Positions 45,262 to 54,798 of a stretch of DNA of 64,000 nucleotides are shown here, piece after piece; position 1 is the first letter of the stretch, and every line of letters begins with the position of its first letter. This DNA comes from Granulosicoccus sp. (GTDB lineage: Bacteria > Pseudomonadota > Gammaproteobacteria > Granulosicoccales > Granulosicoccaceae). The notes under the pieces were generated by a model. It was not told the origin of the DNA. It was given only the letters and a program-made list of their open reading frames with translations, and ran no database searches. The stretch is taken from assembly GCA_020627685.1 (NCBI GenBank), contig JAHDGK010000009.1, positions 35,300 to 99,299 of the forward strand. Reading direction: 5' to 3'. The position numbers and the translations under genes were made by a program.

Positions 45262-47835
45262 ATGTCTGCTCAGCAGAGCTCAGGACAAGGACAACGCAGA
45301 ATCACCCTATGGGGTCTTCTGGGTTTCTTTTGCACCCTGTTGTTTCTTGTTTGGCTTTTGCACTGGAGCGAAGCCACGCATAAAGTCGATAGACTCCTTC
45401 ACGATAGTTGGGTGCGAGCATATCAGCGTGAGGTGCCACAGGATGTCGTTATCGCAGCGATTGATTCTGAGAGCTTGGCAGAGCTGGGTCGCTGGCCATG
45501 GTCGCGTGATTTGCAGGCTCAGCTTTTCGAACAACTTAAACTGCTCGATGTAAGGGCTGTCGTTGTAGATCTATTGTATGTCGAGCCTTCTGATACCGTC
45601 GAAGATACAAGACTTGCCAAAGCGATTGGCTCGCATGCGGTTTCAATTCTTCCCGTTCTCACGGAAGGCGGGCGTGCCCGAATAGCCAGTGAATCGTTGC
45701 CAATCCCGCAAATTACTCGAGAAGTCACCGATCTCGGCCATATCTTTTTGCCGATAGATGACGACGGGATTGTTCGTCGCGTATTTTTAAAATCCGGATT
45801 TACTCAGGCGCATTGGTCAGCGTTGTCGATGGCGGCATTGCAGGCACTGGATGAGATGCCTGAGGAGATGCCTGGCAAGGTGACTCCCGATGAAGGTGAG
45901 GTAGGGCAGTGGGTAGAGAGTCACGAAATTATGATCCCATTCTTTGGTTCAACGGGTGCGTTTAATCGAGTTAGCGCCGTCGATATCATCGAAGGTAAAG
46001 TGCCTAAAGAGGTGATGTCGGGCAAGGTAGTGTTTATCGGGATGACGACCACGGGTCTGGGTGATGTTGTACCGACTCCGGTCTCCGCGTTAGATCAGCC
46101 GGTTCCCGGTGTAGAGATTCACGCTAATATATTTTCAGCCTTAAGAGATCAAAGCCACGTTGTTAAAGCGCACGGCTATGCGAACTTAATTGTTGCAATT
46201 ATATTGTTGCCACTGATGTTGCTGGTTTATTCACGGACCCCACCACAGTGGGGCTTCCTGGCAGCCGTCGTCGGTGCCAGTGTTCCGGTCATTCTCAGTT
46301 TTGTGTTGTACCGATATGGAAGACTTTGGTACGCACCTTTAGCTGCAAGCTTGCCTGTGTTTGTCAGCTACCTCTTCTGGAGTTGGCACCGTCTGGCTTA
46401 CGTTAATCGCTTTTTGGAAAGAGAGCAGGCAAAGATAGCCCCGCACATACCGCGTCGCGATTCGCAAAGTAATGCTTTGTTATCCAGTTTTTTTATTTCA
46501 GCGTCAAAGCATCTGCCATTACAAGCGTGGAGGTTTCACTCCGGCACAGATGTCTTTGCAGGCGGTAACGGTCTTCCCGATAAAAAAGTAGAAGGCGTTG
46601 AAGGAATGTGGAAACACCAAAACGGTGTATACGCAAGAACCTACCCGGGAATAGAGCCTTTATATATTGAACTGGTCATTGATGATAAGTCCCACGGTGA
46701 TGCCATAACCCGTTATGTGGATACCTTGGCGCGAGTACGCTCGCGTGAACGGGCATCACGCCTGGCAGGTTCTATTGAAAAATTGCAGACCAATGCATTG
46801 CAGCTAAGTGAGCAGCTTGATTGGCTTCGTAGTGTAAAAGTTTTTTCAGAGACAATTCTTGATGGTAGTCCGACAGGCTTTGGTGTTTGGAATGCCGCGG
46901 GTGAATGCGTTAGAGCGAATCCCTTGATTTACAGCATGGTTCCAAATTTTAGTGATAAAGCTGACTTCATTGATTTTCTCAAAGCAGTTGGTCGTCAGTT
47001 TGACGGCGATGAAGACAATGAGCGACTGCAGCAGCTGATGCTTGAATGTGTGCCTTGGCAGGTGTCGTATAGTCATGGCGATGCCGAGCTTGTCGTCAAC
47101 TTTAGCGCGGTTGGGGACACACTTGCGGAAAGACTGATTTGTGCAAGCGTATTGGATGTGTCTGAAATACGAACAGCGGAGCGTGCCCGGGCGGAAATGG
47201 TGGATTACCTTTCGCATGATTTACGTTCACCGCTAATATCTGCATTGGCCCTGTTGGAGAACAACAACGACTCGCGAATCGAGCAGAATATTCAGCATAG
47301 CCTGACGATGATGGATGACTTACTGCACGTGGCTCGAGCAGACAGTTTGACGGAAGCGCGCTTTACACCGCTACTATTTAACGATGTTATCGACAACTCT
47401 CTTGATCAGATGTTGCCTCAGGCTAAGAGTCGACACATACAGTTTGATCTGGATATGTCCGATGACGACCTATGGATAGAAGGAGATGCACCTTCGCTGG
47501 AACGAGCTGTTAGTAATATATTAAGCAACGCCATTAAATACTCACCGGATGACACCTCCATAAAAATCCGTCTTTACGGTGTCAGTGGTAGTGCCATCTT
47601 GATCATCGATGACGAAGGGGTTGGTATTGACCCTGCTATGCTTGGACAACTGTTTGCACGATTCAAGCGAGACGCATCTACCGAGTCCGAATTCAAAGGC
47701 ATCGGTTTGGGTCTGGCGTTGGTGTCACGTGTGGTGACATTGCATGGCGGGCAAGTCGTTGCCAGTAATTTACCCAAGGGCACCCGTATTACACTTCAGC
47801 TACCGCTTGAGAAAGAAGAGCCTGCAGTTGAATAG
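45262..47835 (+). CDS. CHASE2-domain sensor histidine kinase
   Basis: An 857-residue membrane kinase. One membrane segment (about 18-36) precedes a large extracytoplasmic CHASE2 sensor (about 40-305, with DVVIAAIDSESLAELGRWPWSR and GVEIHANIFSAL), followed by three more segments (about 310-380). A weakly conserved, PAS-like region lies near 530-640. The dimerisation domain has the phospho-accepting H652 in YLSHDLRSPL, and the ATPase domain shows NILSNAIKYSP, DDEGVGIDP and GIGLGLALV. The signal is unknown. It forms a two-component pair with the preceding regulator. Confidence 0.94.
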   Translation: MSAQQSSGQGQRRITLWGLLGFFCTLLFLVWLLHWSEATHKVDRLLHDSWVRAYQREVPQDVVIAAIDSESLAELGRWPWSRDLQAQLFEQLKLLDVRAVVVDLLYVEPSDTVEDTRLAKAIGSHAVSILPVLTEGGRARIASESLPIPQITREVTDLGHIFLPIDDDGIVRRVFLKSGFTQAHWSALSMAALQALDEMPEEMPGKVTPDEGEVGQWVESHEIMIPFFGSTGAFNRVSAVDIIEGKVPKEVMSGKVVFIGMTTTGLGDVVPTPVSALDQPVPGVEIHANIFSALRDQSHVVKAHGYANLIVAIILLPLMLLVYSRTPPQWGFLAAVVGASVPVILSFVLYRYGRLWYAPLAASLPVFVSYLFWSWHRLAYVNRFLEREQAKIAPHIPRRDSQSNALLSSFFISASKHLPLQAWRFHSGTDVFAGGNGLPDKKVEGVEGMWKHQNGVYARTYPGIEPLYIELVIDDKSHGDAITRYVDTLARVRSRERASRLAGSIEKLQTNALQLSEQLDWLRSVKVFSETILDGSPTGFGVWNAAGECVRANPLIYSMVPNFSDKADFIDFLKAVGRQFDGDEDNERLQQLMLECVPWQVSYSHGDAELVVNFSAVGDTLAERLICASVLDVSEIRTAERARAEMVDYLSHDLRSPLISALALLENNNDSRIEQNIQHSLTMMDDLLHVARADSLTEARFTPLLFNDVIDNSLDQMLPQAKSRHIQFDLDMSDDDLWIEGDAPSLERAVSNILSNAIKYSPDDTSIKIRLYGVSGSAILIIDDEGVGIDPAMLGQLFARFKRDASTESEFKGIGLGLALVSRVVTLHGGQVVASNLPKGTRITLQLPLEKEEPAVE

Positions 47836-47852
47836 GACTTAGAACCTGACGT

Positions 47853-48545
47853 TCAGTCAGGTTTATCAATCGTCTCAATACGACCGTCGTCATAACCGAC
47901 AATGAGTTTGTCTGCCCCTCGACGTGCAAACAAGCCGTTCGTCACAACACCCGGAATTGCGTTTAAGGCAGCCTCGAGCTCAACCGGATTAGTAATACTG
48001 AAGCCAAAGCAATCAAGGATGATATTACCGTTGTCCGTGCGTGGGGCTTCGCGAAACTCTGGATCAGCGCCGAGCTTGACGATTTCACGGGCAACGTAGC
48101 TTCTAGCCATCGGGATGACTTCCACCGGTAAGGGAAATTCTCCGAGAATATCGACCTGCTTGCTGTGATCGACGATGCAGATGAATTCTCGACTGGCACC
48201 GGCGATAATCTTTTCACGGGTCAGTGCGGCGCCACCGCCTTTAATCAACTCAAGGTTTGCGTTGGACTCATCGGCGCCATCGATGTATAGCTCTAAGTCG
48301 CCGGTCATGTTCAGGTCCAACACTTCAATGCCATGCCCTTCGAGTCTGGCAGCGGTGGCCTCAGAGCTTGCAACGGCCCCGGTAATTCGTGTGCCGGCCT
48401 CAGCCAGCAAATCGATGAATACGTTGACGGTAGAGCCCGTACCCACACCTAGGATGGTGTCGATTTTCACGAGTTCCAGTGCTGCTGCTGCAGCTGCGCG
48501 TTTACCAGGGTGCATACAAGTTTTTCTTTGGGAAACCGAGTACAT
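47853..48545 (-). CDS. rpiA: Ribose-5-phosphate isomerase A
   Basis: Interconverts ribose 5-phosphate and ribulose 5-phosphate in the pentose phosphate pathway. [15 protein letters not shown] near the N terminus, [27 protein letters not shown], and the [18 protein letters not shown] segment are diagnostic. The ATG at 48545 has CAGGAA at suitable distance; the frame is open from 48563 and another ATG at 48515 is possible. It is divergent from ilvA with about 40 bases between the chosen starts. Confidence 0.96.
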   Translation of the reverse strand: MYSVSQRKTCMHPGKRAAAAAALELVKIDTILGVGTGSTVNVFIDLLAEAGTRITGAVASSEATAARLEGHGIEVLDLNMTGDLELYIDGADESNANLELIKGGGAALTREKIIAGASREFICIVDHSKQVDILGEFPLPVEVIPMARSYVAREIVKLGADPEFREAPRTDNGNIILDCFGFSITNPVELEAALNAIPGVVTNGLFARRGADKLIVGYDDGRIETIDKPD

Positions 48546-48584
48546 TGGTCGGTTCCTGAACAAGCAATTCCGACGCGGCCCGTA

Positions 48585-50105
48585 ATGAGCCAGTTACACG
48601 ACGAGTATATCAAACGCATCCTGTCAGCCCGTGTGTATGACGTCTCTATACAGAGCCGTTTGCACAAAGCGCCACAGCTGTCACAACGATTCAATAATAA
48701 TGTGTGGCTTAAAAGGGAAGACGAACAATCTATCTTCTCGTTTAAGTGCCGAGGTGCGTTTAATCGAATTTTTAAATTAATGCAGGAACAAGACGTTCCA
48801 GGTGTTATTGCCGCCTCTGCCGGAAATCACGCACAGGGTGTGGCATTGGCAGCCAGAGAGTTGAAAATTCCTGCCGTCATCGTGATGCCCCAGACCACTC
48901 CCAGTATCAAAGTAGAGTCGGTTCGGGCCTTGGGTGGTGAGACCATTTTGCACGGTGACGATTTTGATGCCGCCTTGGGCTATGCGATTCAATTGGGTGA
49001 GGAGCGGGGTTTCCCGTTTATTCATCCTTTTGATGATCCCAATACGATTGCCGGACAGGGCACCGTCGGCGTGGAGTTATGCCAACAACATCCTGAGCCG
49101 ATCGATGTCGTGTTCCTCCCGATAGGTGGTGGTGGCCTGGCTGCCGGGGTTAGTGCTTATATGAAATACCTGCGCCCTGAAGTCCGCATTGTGGGTGTTG
49201 AACCTGTCGATGCGGCTTCTATGCACGACTCTCTGGCAGCGGATGAGCGTATTGTGCTTGAGCAAGTCGGCTTGTTTGCTGATGGTGTCGCGGTCAAGCA
49301 GGTGGGGAAATATTCCTTTGAGGTTTGCCGGGAGTTTCTCGATGAAGTCATCCTCGTCACAGTGGATGAAATGTCTAATGCCATTAAAGACATCTTTAAC
49401 GAAACACGCACATTGACTGAGCCTGCCGGTGCATTGGCGGTTGCTGGCATGAAACGCTACGTTGAAGAGCGAGGGGTCAGCGGTCAGACCCTCATTGCAA
49501 TTAACTCGGGTGCCAACATCAATTTCGACAGACTGCGGCATGTCGCCGAGCGTGTCGAAATCGGTGAAAACCGTGAGGCTTTGTTGGCCGTGACAATTCC
49601 AGAAAGACCCGGTAGCTTTTTAGAATTTTGTCATGCCATTGGTCGGCGGGCTGTAACCGAGTTTAATTATCGCTATGCCGACGATGCGCTAGCGAACGTT
49701 TTTGCCGGTATTGAACTGCGAGCAGGCTCAGAAGAGAAAGATGCGCTGGTTAATAAACTGCGAGGTGCCGGTTGCGAAGTTCTGGACATGAGCTCGAACG
49801 ATACGGCTAAGCTGCATTTACGGCATATGATTGGTGGTCACGTAAAACTACCGGGCGAGCGCTTGTTCAGATTCGTCTTTCCCGAAAGGCCGGGTGCGTT
49901 GCTGGGTTTTCTCAGTGCGATGGGTGAGCGTTGGAATATCACCTTGTTTCATTACCGTAACCACGGTGCCGCTTACAGTCGAGTGCTTGTCGGCATGACA
50001 CTGCCCGATGGCGAGGAGCAGCAACTGGAGACGTTTATACAAACCCTGGGTTTTCAGGGAGAAGAGGAGACGGGTAATCCGGCTTATCAGATGTTTTTGC
50101 GCTAA
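48585..50105 (+). CDS. ilvA: Threonine ammonia-lyase, biosynthetic
   Basis: Pyridoxal phosphate enzyme that deaminates threonine to 2-oxobutanoate, the first step of isoleucine synthesis. The PLP lysine is K54 in FSFKCRGA, the phosphate-binding loop is [12 protein letters not shown], and the C-terminal part (about 320-506) contains the two ACT-like repeats that give isoleucine feedback control in the biosynthetic form ([16 protein letters not shown] and [16 protein letters not shown]). The start at 48585 gives [13 protein letters not shown] and 506 residues, close to E. coli IlvA; the open frame from 48510 extends into rpiA. It converges on ygfA after 8 bases. Confidence 0.96.
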   Translation: MSQLHDEYIKRILSARVYDVSIQSRLHKAPQLSQRFNNNVWLKREDEQSIFSFKCRGAFNRIFKLMQEQDVPGVIAASAGNHAQGVALAARELKIPAVIVMPQTTPSIKVESVRALGGETILHGDDFDAALGYAIQLGEERGFPFIHPFDDPNTIAGQGTVGVELCQQHPEPIDVVFLPIGGGGLAAGVSAYMKYLRPEVRIVGVEPVDAASMHDSLAADERIVLEQVGLFADGVAVKQVGKYSFEVCREFLDEVILVTVDEMSNAIKDIFNETRTLTEPAGALAVAGMKRYVEERGVSGQTLIAINSGANINFDRLRHVAERVEIGENREALLAVTIPERPGSFLEFCHAIGRRAVTEFNYRYADDALANVFAGIELRAGSEEKDALVNKLRGAGCEVLDMSSNDTAKLHLRHMIGGHVKLPGERLFRFVFPERPGALLGFLSAMGERWNITLFHYRNHGAAYSRVLVGMTLPDGEEQQLETFIQTLGFQGEEETGNPAYQMFLR

Positions 50106-50113
50106 GCGGGTGA

Positions 50114-50725
50114 TTAGGGCCTATGAATGGTTCTTTTTTCGGTGACGACCATGTCCAGTGGGACATCCCACCAGTCCGCTAGAACCGAGCGGGTACTCTG
50201 CACTTCGTAAGCCACGCCAATAAGCAGCGGCTTGGCGGCTTTGTCCTGGCGCTTATGGGCAAATGCTCTGTCATAGTATCCGCCACCCATGCCCATGCGC
50301 TGACATTGCTCATCAAATCCGACTAGTGGCACCAGAACCACGTCTAATTCGCTCGCGGGAATGCAGTCACTCAGCGTCAACTTGGGTTCAAGGATGCCGT
50401 ATTGATTCTTAACGAGCGGAATATCGTCATTGATAGGCGAGAACACCATGGTGTTTTCAGCCTGCACGATAGGGACGTAGGTCAGGCACTGTTGCAGGCG
50501 CGCGGCGTGTAGTACGGAGTCGAGTTTTACCTCATTGCCCAGCGCCAGGTAGCCTGCAACCTTCACAGAGGGTTCTAGGTGCGTAAGTAGCGTTTCAGCA
50601 ATGGTTTCGGAATACTCCTCCACCTGAGCTTTATTCAGCTGCCGTCTGGCCAGTTGCAAGACACTTCTCAGTGCTTCTCGCTTCTGCTCATTATTTACAT
50701 CGCTAACATCAGTCATAGGGCTCAT
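50114..50725 (-). CDS. ygfA: 5-formyltetrahydrofolate cyclo-ligase family protein
   Basis: Converts 5-formyl-THF to 5,10-methenyl-THF using ATP. The C-terminal DVVLVPLVGFDEQCQRMGMGGGYYDRAF is the family signature. The 203 residues fit. It lies on the same strand downstream of the 6S RNA gene and zapA, the same order as in E. coli, where ygfA is transcribed together with 6S RNA and processed from it. Confidence 0.95.
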   Translation of the reverse strand: MSPMTDVSDVNNEQKREALRSVLQLARRQLNKAQVEEYSETIAETLLTHLEPSVKVAGYLALGNEVKLDSVLHAARLQQCLTYVPIVQAENTMVFSPINDDIPLVKNQYGILEPKLTLSDCIPASELDVVLVPLVGFDEQCQRMGMGGGYYDRAFAHKRQDKAAKPLLIGVAYEVQSTRSVLADWWDVPLDMVVTEKRTIHRP

Positions 50726-50754
50726 GACCTTAGAGGGATCAATATGTTAGGAGT

Positions 50755-50942
50755 GTATCAACCACGAATACCGTTTTTGGTGTGCTACCTTGAACCAATC
50801 GGTTCAGGTGGGGACGGCTGGAACCGTATCAGGCTTTCCGCCGTAACGGACGTGCACAACAACAGCGACCAGACCACCCCCGGGGTGCGAAATTAGGCTC
50901 AAGGGATATACCCAACCAAATAACAAGCACCGCAGAAGATAC
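50755..50942 (-). ncRNA. ssrS: 6S RNA
   Basis: On the minus strand the segment contains CCCTTGAGCCTAATTT near its 5' third, matching CCCCTGAGCCGATATTT of E. coli 6S RNA; GTCCGTTACGGCGGAAAGCC, matching the GTCCGTCCGAGAAGCC arm; and CACCTGAACCGATTGGTTCAAGG, matching CACCTTGAACCAAGGGTTCAAGG. Terminal GTATC and GATAC can close the long rod, giving about 188 nucleotides, near the E. coli size of 184. It sits between zapA and ygfA in the same orientation, as in E. coli. The RNA binds the sigma-70 holoenzyme and represses transcription in stationary phase. Exact ends are estimated. Confidence 0.88.
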
Positions 50943-50989
50943 GGAGATCAGACTAGCATGTTCGGCCAGTCAAGTTGGTGAAAAACCGT

Positions 50990-51349
50990 TTATTCTGCAG
51001 TTTCCGCAGTACTCTCAACGGCCGGTAATTCCGGCTCTGCCAACAACTCGTCCAGTTGTGAATTCAGGGCACTCAGGCGCGATAGGACGGCTTCGTCCCC
51101 ACCCTCCTGAGATCGAGATTTCAAAAGCGCATTGGCTGTATTGATTGCGGTGACAATGGCTATTTTTTCAATGCTGGATGTGTTGTTACGTCGCCTTAAA
51201 TCACGCATGGACTGGTCGATATAGGCTGCTGCCTGCATGAGGTCGTCTTCTTCACCGGGTTTGCAAGCAATCTGAACTTCTTTATTCAGTATTTTTAGCC
51301 GGGCCGGGCGGCTTCCCAGTGCATCGGCTTTGCTGTCGATTGAGCTCAT
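50990..51349 (-). CDS. zapA: Cell division protein ZapA
   Basis: Binds and bundles FtsZ at the division ring. The N-terminal beta-rich part (ARLKILNKEVQIACKPGEEDDLMQAAAYIDQSMRDLR) and the following helices (EKIAIVTAINTANALL) are characteristic. The last ~25 residues are acidic and probably disordered. At 119 residues it is slightly longer than E. coli ZapA. Its ATG overlaps the stop of the upstream ZapB-like gene by 4 bases, and 6S RNA follows. Confidence 0.94.
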   Translation of the reverse strand: MSSIDSKADALGSRPARLKILNKEVQIACKPGEEDDLMQAAAYIDQSMRDLRRRNNTSSIEKIAIVTAINTANALLKSRSQEGGDEAVLSRLSALNSQLDELLAEPELPAVESTAETAE

Positions 51350-51573
51350 TGACCCGCTTCCAGTGATTTGAGGCGAACAATCATTTGCTCGACCTTGCTG
51401 CGTGCCGTTTCATTTTTCTCAATAAGACGCGCTCGTTCTTCCACGAGTGAGGCCTGTTGCTGCTTTAGCGATTGATTCTCCAAGCGCAGTTTTGAACACA
51501 GTGCCGCAACATCGTGCAACCGGGATTCGAGTGCGTCGAATTCTTCATGCATGGTTGGGCCACTCATTGACAA
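51346..51573 (-). CDS. ZapB-like coiled-coil protein, TIGR02449 type
   Basis: A 75-residue protein that is one long coiled coil (about 8-72, LESRLHDVAALCSKLRLENQSL and onward). It fits the TIGR02449 family found directly before zapA in many Gammaproteobacteria and is thought to act like ZapB in division. The stop overlaps zapA by 4 bases, so the two are coupled. A second ATG at residue 8 is possible. Confidence 0.85.
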   Translation of the reverse strand: MSMSGPTMHEEFDALESRLHDVAALCSKLRLENQSLKQQQASLVEERARLIEKNETARSKVEQMIVRLKSLEAGQ

Positions 51574-51641
51574 GCACCGCTAGTTGGGGATTCGGCATTG
51601 TATACTTCACAGCTATTTATCTCGCGACTAGCTTATAACTT

Positions 51642-52226
51642 GTGACCCCTTCCAATCAATCCATAAGTGATGCTTTGGAACGGCTAAATATGCCGTTGCC
51701 ACTGTCTGAAGTTCACGGTCTGTGCTGCGGGCTGCTGTGTTCGATGTCAAGTAGCGCCGCAAAAACGCGTTGGTTCACAGAATTGCTCGATGCGGCACAG
51801 CTTGACCCTGATGCTGTGGCCTCAAAGGCCGCTCAGCTAAAAACTCTCGATGAGTGGTTTATGGCCACACTCAGCTCTTTGAACGATGCTGAATTAGAAT
51901 TCGCCCCTGAATTACCCGAAGAATCTGCACCGGTCAGCGTCCGAATCAGAGCCTTGGGCGATTTTTGTGGAGGATTTACTTACGGTCTGGGACTTGCCTT
52001 GAGTAAGCGAGGGGAGAAGCCTCTGCCTTCAGATACCCGAGAGATCATTGAAGACTTTCAAGCGATTGAGTCTGCCGAAGCTGACTCCTCGAGCACTGAT
52101 GCCGACAGTGAGCAGCAGGAAGTTATGTATAACGAACTACTGGAGTACGTGCGAGTGGGAGTGTTACTCATCCTGGAAGAATTACGCCCCATAACGCCTG
52201 TCCCGCAGCAGGTGAAGCCATCGTGA
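51642..52226 (+). CDS. ygfB: UPF0149 family protein YgfB
   Basis: A 194-residue protein of the UPF0149/YgfB family. LPLSEVHGLCCGLLCSM near the start and GDFCGGFTYGLGLA near residue 107 are typical. In Pseudomonas a relative affects antibiotic resistance regulation, but no general function is agreed. The start is a GTG. It leads the ygfB-pepP-ubiH operon, divergent from the zapB-like gene by 68 bases, and overlaps pepP by one base. Confidence 0.92.
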   Translation: MTPSNQSISDALERLNMPLPLSEVHGLCCGLLCSMSSSAAKTRWFTELLDAAQLDPDAVASKAAQLKTLDEWFMATLSSLNDAELEFAPELPEESAPVSVRIRALGDFCGGFTYGLGLALSKRGEKPLPSDTREIIEDFQAIESAEADSSSTDADSEQQEVMYNELLEYVRVGVLLILEELRPITPVPQQVKPS

Positions 52227-53563
52227 TGAAAGGGCAAAGCAGGACACAGCGTTTTTCGAAGGCCATGGCCACCGAACTGAAGCGGCGCCGTCGGGCCTTA
52301 ATGCGCATTATGGGGGACAACTCCATAGCACTTATCCCGGCGTCCCGAGCGTCCGTCAGGAGTAACGATACGGAGTACCCGTATCGTGCTGCCAGCAACA
52401 TGTTGTACATGACAGGCTTTGACGAGCCTGAGGCCTTGATGGTGCTGATTCCCAATCGTCGCCAGGGGCAGTACATTATGTTTTGCCGTGAACGCGATCC
52501 ACTGCAGGAAACTTGGCACGGTCGAAGACTGGGTGTTGAAGATGCGCCAGAAGCGCTGGGTGCTGACGATGCTTTTCCGATAAGTGATATCGATGATATT
52601 TTGCCAGGCTTACTGGAGAACAAGCAGGCGGTTTTCCATACGCTTGGCAAAGATCAAGGATTTGATGCACGTTTGCTAGATTGGCTTAACAAGGCACGTT
52701 CTAGCCGTCGACGTGATGGTGGTGATCCAGATGCCTTTATTTCTTTGGATTATCACCTGCATGAGATGCGTGTTCATAAAAGTCGCGCTGAACTTGCCTT
52801 GATGCGCAAGGCTGCAAATCTCAGTGCATCCGCCCACGCGCGTGCGATGAAAAAATGTAAGCCCGGTATGTACGAATACGAATTAGAAGCCGAGCTTATT
52901 GCAGAATACACGGCCAATCGAGCGGAACATGCATTTGCACCTATTGTCGGTGGCGGCGAGAACGGTTGTATTCTTCACTACACAGAAAACGATGATGTCC
53001 TAGTAGATAATGAATTGGTCCTGATCGACTCCGGTGCGGAAGTATCGGGTTACGCTGGTGATATCACGCGCACGTTTCCGGTCAATGGCGTATTCACTGA
53101 GGCTCAGAAAACGGTTTACAACATCGTTTTAGAAGCGCAGCTGGCTGCTATTGAGGCGGTAAAAATTGGCAATCACTGGAATGATCCGCACGAGGCTGCG
53201 GTTAAAGTGTTGACTAAGGGGCTGCGGGATATCGGCGTACTTAAAGGTAAGCTTCCAACGCTTATTAAGGAAGAAGCGTACCGACCCTACTATATGCATC
53301 GTACTGGTCATTGGTTAGGCATGGATGTGCATGATGTGGGTGAGTATCGGCTTAACGGTGATTGGCGAGCACTGGAAGCCGGTATGGTCTTGACGGTCGA
53401 ACCGGGCTTGTATTTAGGGAATTCCAGAAAAATCCCCAAGCAATACAGAAATATTGGTATTCGGATAGAAGACGATGTTGTCGTGACGAGTAAAGGCCCC
53501 GAAGTGCTGACCTCTAACGTGCCGAAAAACATCGATGACATTGAAGCGCTGATGCGTCAATGA
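52226..53563 (+). CDS. pepP: Xaa-Pro aminopeptidase
   Basis: Removes N-terminal residues preceding proline. The N-terminal creatinase-like domain is followed by the pita-bread metallopeptidase domain with dinuclear manganese ligands in LIDSGAEVSGYAGDITRTFP (two Asp), HRTGHWLGMDVHDVG (His), VEPGLY (Glu) and GIRIEDDV (Glu). The ATG at 52226 overlaps the ygfB stop by one base; a GTG one codon earlier is also possible. The 445 residues match E. coli PepP. It overlaps ubiH by 4 bases. Confidence 0.96.
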   Translation: MKGQSRTQRFSKAMATELKRRRRALMRIMGDNSIALIPASRASVRSNDTEYPYRAASNMLYMTGFDEPEALMVLIPNRRQGQYIMFCRERDPLQETWHGRRLGVEDAPEALGADDAFPISDIDDILPGLLENKQAVFHTLGKDQGFDARLLDWLNKARSSRRRDGGDPDAFISLDYHLHEMRVHKSRAELALMRKAANLSASAHARAMKKCKPGMYEYELEAELIAEYTANRAEHAFAPIVGGGENGCILHYTENDDVLVDNELVLIDSGAEVSGYAGDITRTFPVNGVFTEAQKTVYNIVLEAQLAAIEAVKIGNHWNDPHEAAVKVLTKGLRDIGVLKGKLPTLIKEEAYRPYYMHRTGHWLGMDVHDVGEYRLNGDWRALEAGMVLTVEPGLYLGNSRKIPKQYRNIGIRIEDDVVVTSKGPEVLTSNVPKNIDDIEALMRQ

Positions 53564-54798
53564 AGGATAGCGATCAACAATCGTCTCCAACAGAGCCTAT
53601 CGATGTCGATGTCGCCGTAGTTGGTGCAGGCTTGGTGGGCATGCCGCTGGCATTGGCCTTGTCGGCGAAGGGTTGGTCAGTTGCGCTACTTGATGCCGGC
53701 GGAGAGCCTGGCGAACAATCCGAGGCTGTGTCCGTAGATGAGGACTCTCGATCAATCGCTTTAAAACAGCGTTGCACAGCACTCAATCTGGGTACACAAC
53801 AGTGGTTACTACAACACGATTTATGGAAAAGCGTTGCCGTTGATGCGTGTCCGATTACGCGAGTGAATGTTTCCCATAAAGGCTACTTTGGTGCAACACG
53901 GCTCAGTGCCGATGAAATGCGTATAGATGCGTTAGGTTATGTTGTTAACAATGCCAATTACATAACTCAGCTGCACAAACTTTGTGTGACGTCTGGGGTA
54001 AAGCGTTTGTATAACGCGCGTGTGAACGGTGTAACTCAGCTACAGGATGCTGTGAAACTCAGTGTCGAAAATGCGGGTGATGTACATGCCAAACTACTCG
54101 TGGCGGCTGATGGCATCACCTCGCTAGTGAGAGAATCTACGGCGATATCCACAGCTCAGGTTGACTACGACCAAGCGGCCGTTTTAGGTATGGTTGAGCT
54201 CTCGTCTGCACATGAGGGTGTGGCACACGAACGATTTACCCAAAGTGGTCCACTGGCTTTGTTACCGAGGCCGGGTCAGTACATGAGCTTTGTTGATTGT
54301 ATTAATCCAGATGAGCAGCAAACCATTGAAGGCATGAGCGATGATGAATATCTGCAACGTTTACAGTCTCGATTTGGTTATCGTCTGGGAAGATTCAACA
54401 AGGTTGGTCCACGCTTCGTGTTACCTCTGCTAAGAATTGAATCGACAACTCAAGTTGCTCAACGCACTGTACTGGTGGGTAATGCTATGCGCTTACTGCA
54501 TCCGGTGGGAGGGCAGGGTTATAACCTGGCAATTCGCGATATCGATAGTTTGATACGAACACTCGATAAAGCAACAGTATCAGACCCCGGCGATGATGCG
54601 CTGTTAGATCAGTTTGCAGCACAACGGCTCGACGATCAGAAATCCATTGTCCGCTTAACCGATTTACTGGCTAGGGGTTTTCGAGGTAAGTCTGCCATTC
54701 CCGGTCATCTGCGTTCGGGTGCGCTGTTAGGTTTAGATGCTATCGCGCCCATACGTAAACGATTTGCCGAAAAAACCATGGGCATATCCGGTTTGTGA
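53560..54798 (+). CDS. ubiH: Ubiquinone biosynthesis FAD-dependent hydroxylase UbiH
   Basis: Class A flavoprotein monooxygenase of the UbiH/UbiI/UbiF group, hydroxylating the ubiquinone ring. The N-terminal dinucleotide site is VAVVGAGLVGMPLALAL, and the second FAD motif is VLVGNAMRLLHPVGGQGYNLAIRD. Position directly after pepP is typical of UbiH. The ubiI partner that often follows is absent; a ClC transporter gene overlaps the stop instead. Distinguishing UbiH from its paralogues by eye rests mainly on this context. Confidence 0.9.
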   Translation: MKDSDQQSSPTEPIDVDVAVVGAGLVGMPLALALSAKGWSVALLDAGGEPGEQSEAVSVDEDSRSIALKQRCTALNLGTQQWLLQHDLWKSVAVDACPITRVNVSHKGYFGATRLSADEMRIDALGYVVNNANYITQLHKLCVTSGVKRLYNARVNGVTQLQDAVKLSVENAGDVHAKLLVAADGITSLVRESTAISTAQVDYDQAAVLGMVELSSAHEGVAHERFTQSGPLALLPRPGQYMSFVDCINPDEQQTIEGMSDDEYLQRLQSRFGYRLGRFNKVGPRFVLPLLRIESTTQVAQRTVLVGNAMRLLHPVGGQGYNLAIRDIDSLIRTLDKATVSDPGDDALLDQFAAQRLDDQKSIVRLTDLLARGFRGKSAIPGHLRSGALLGLDAIAPIRKRFAEKTMGISGL

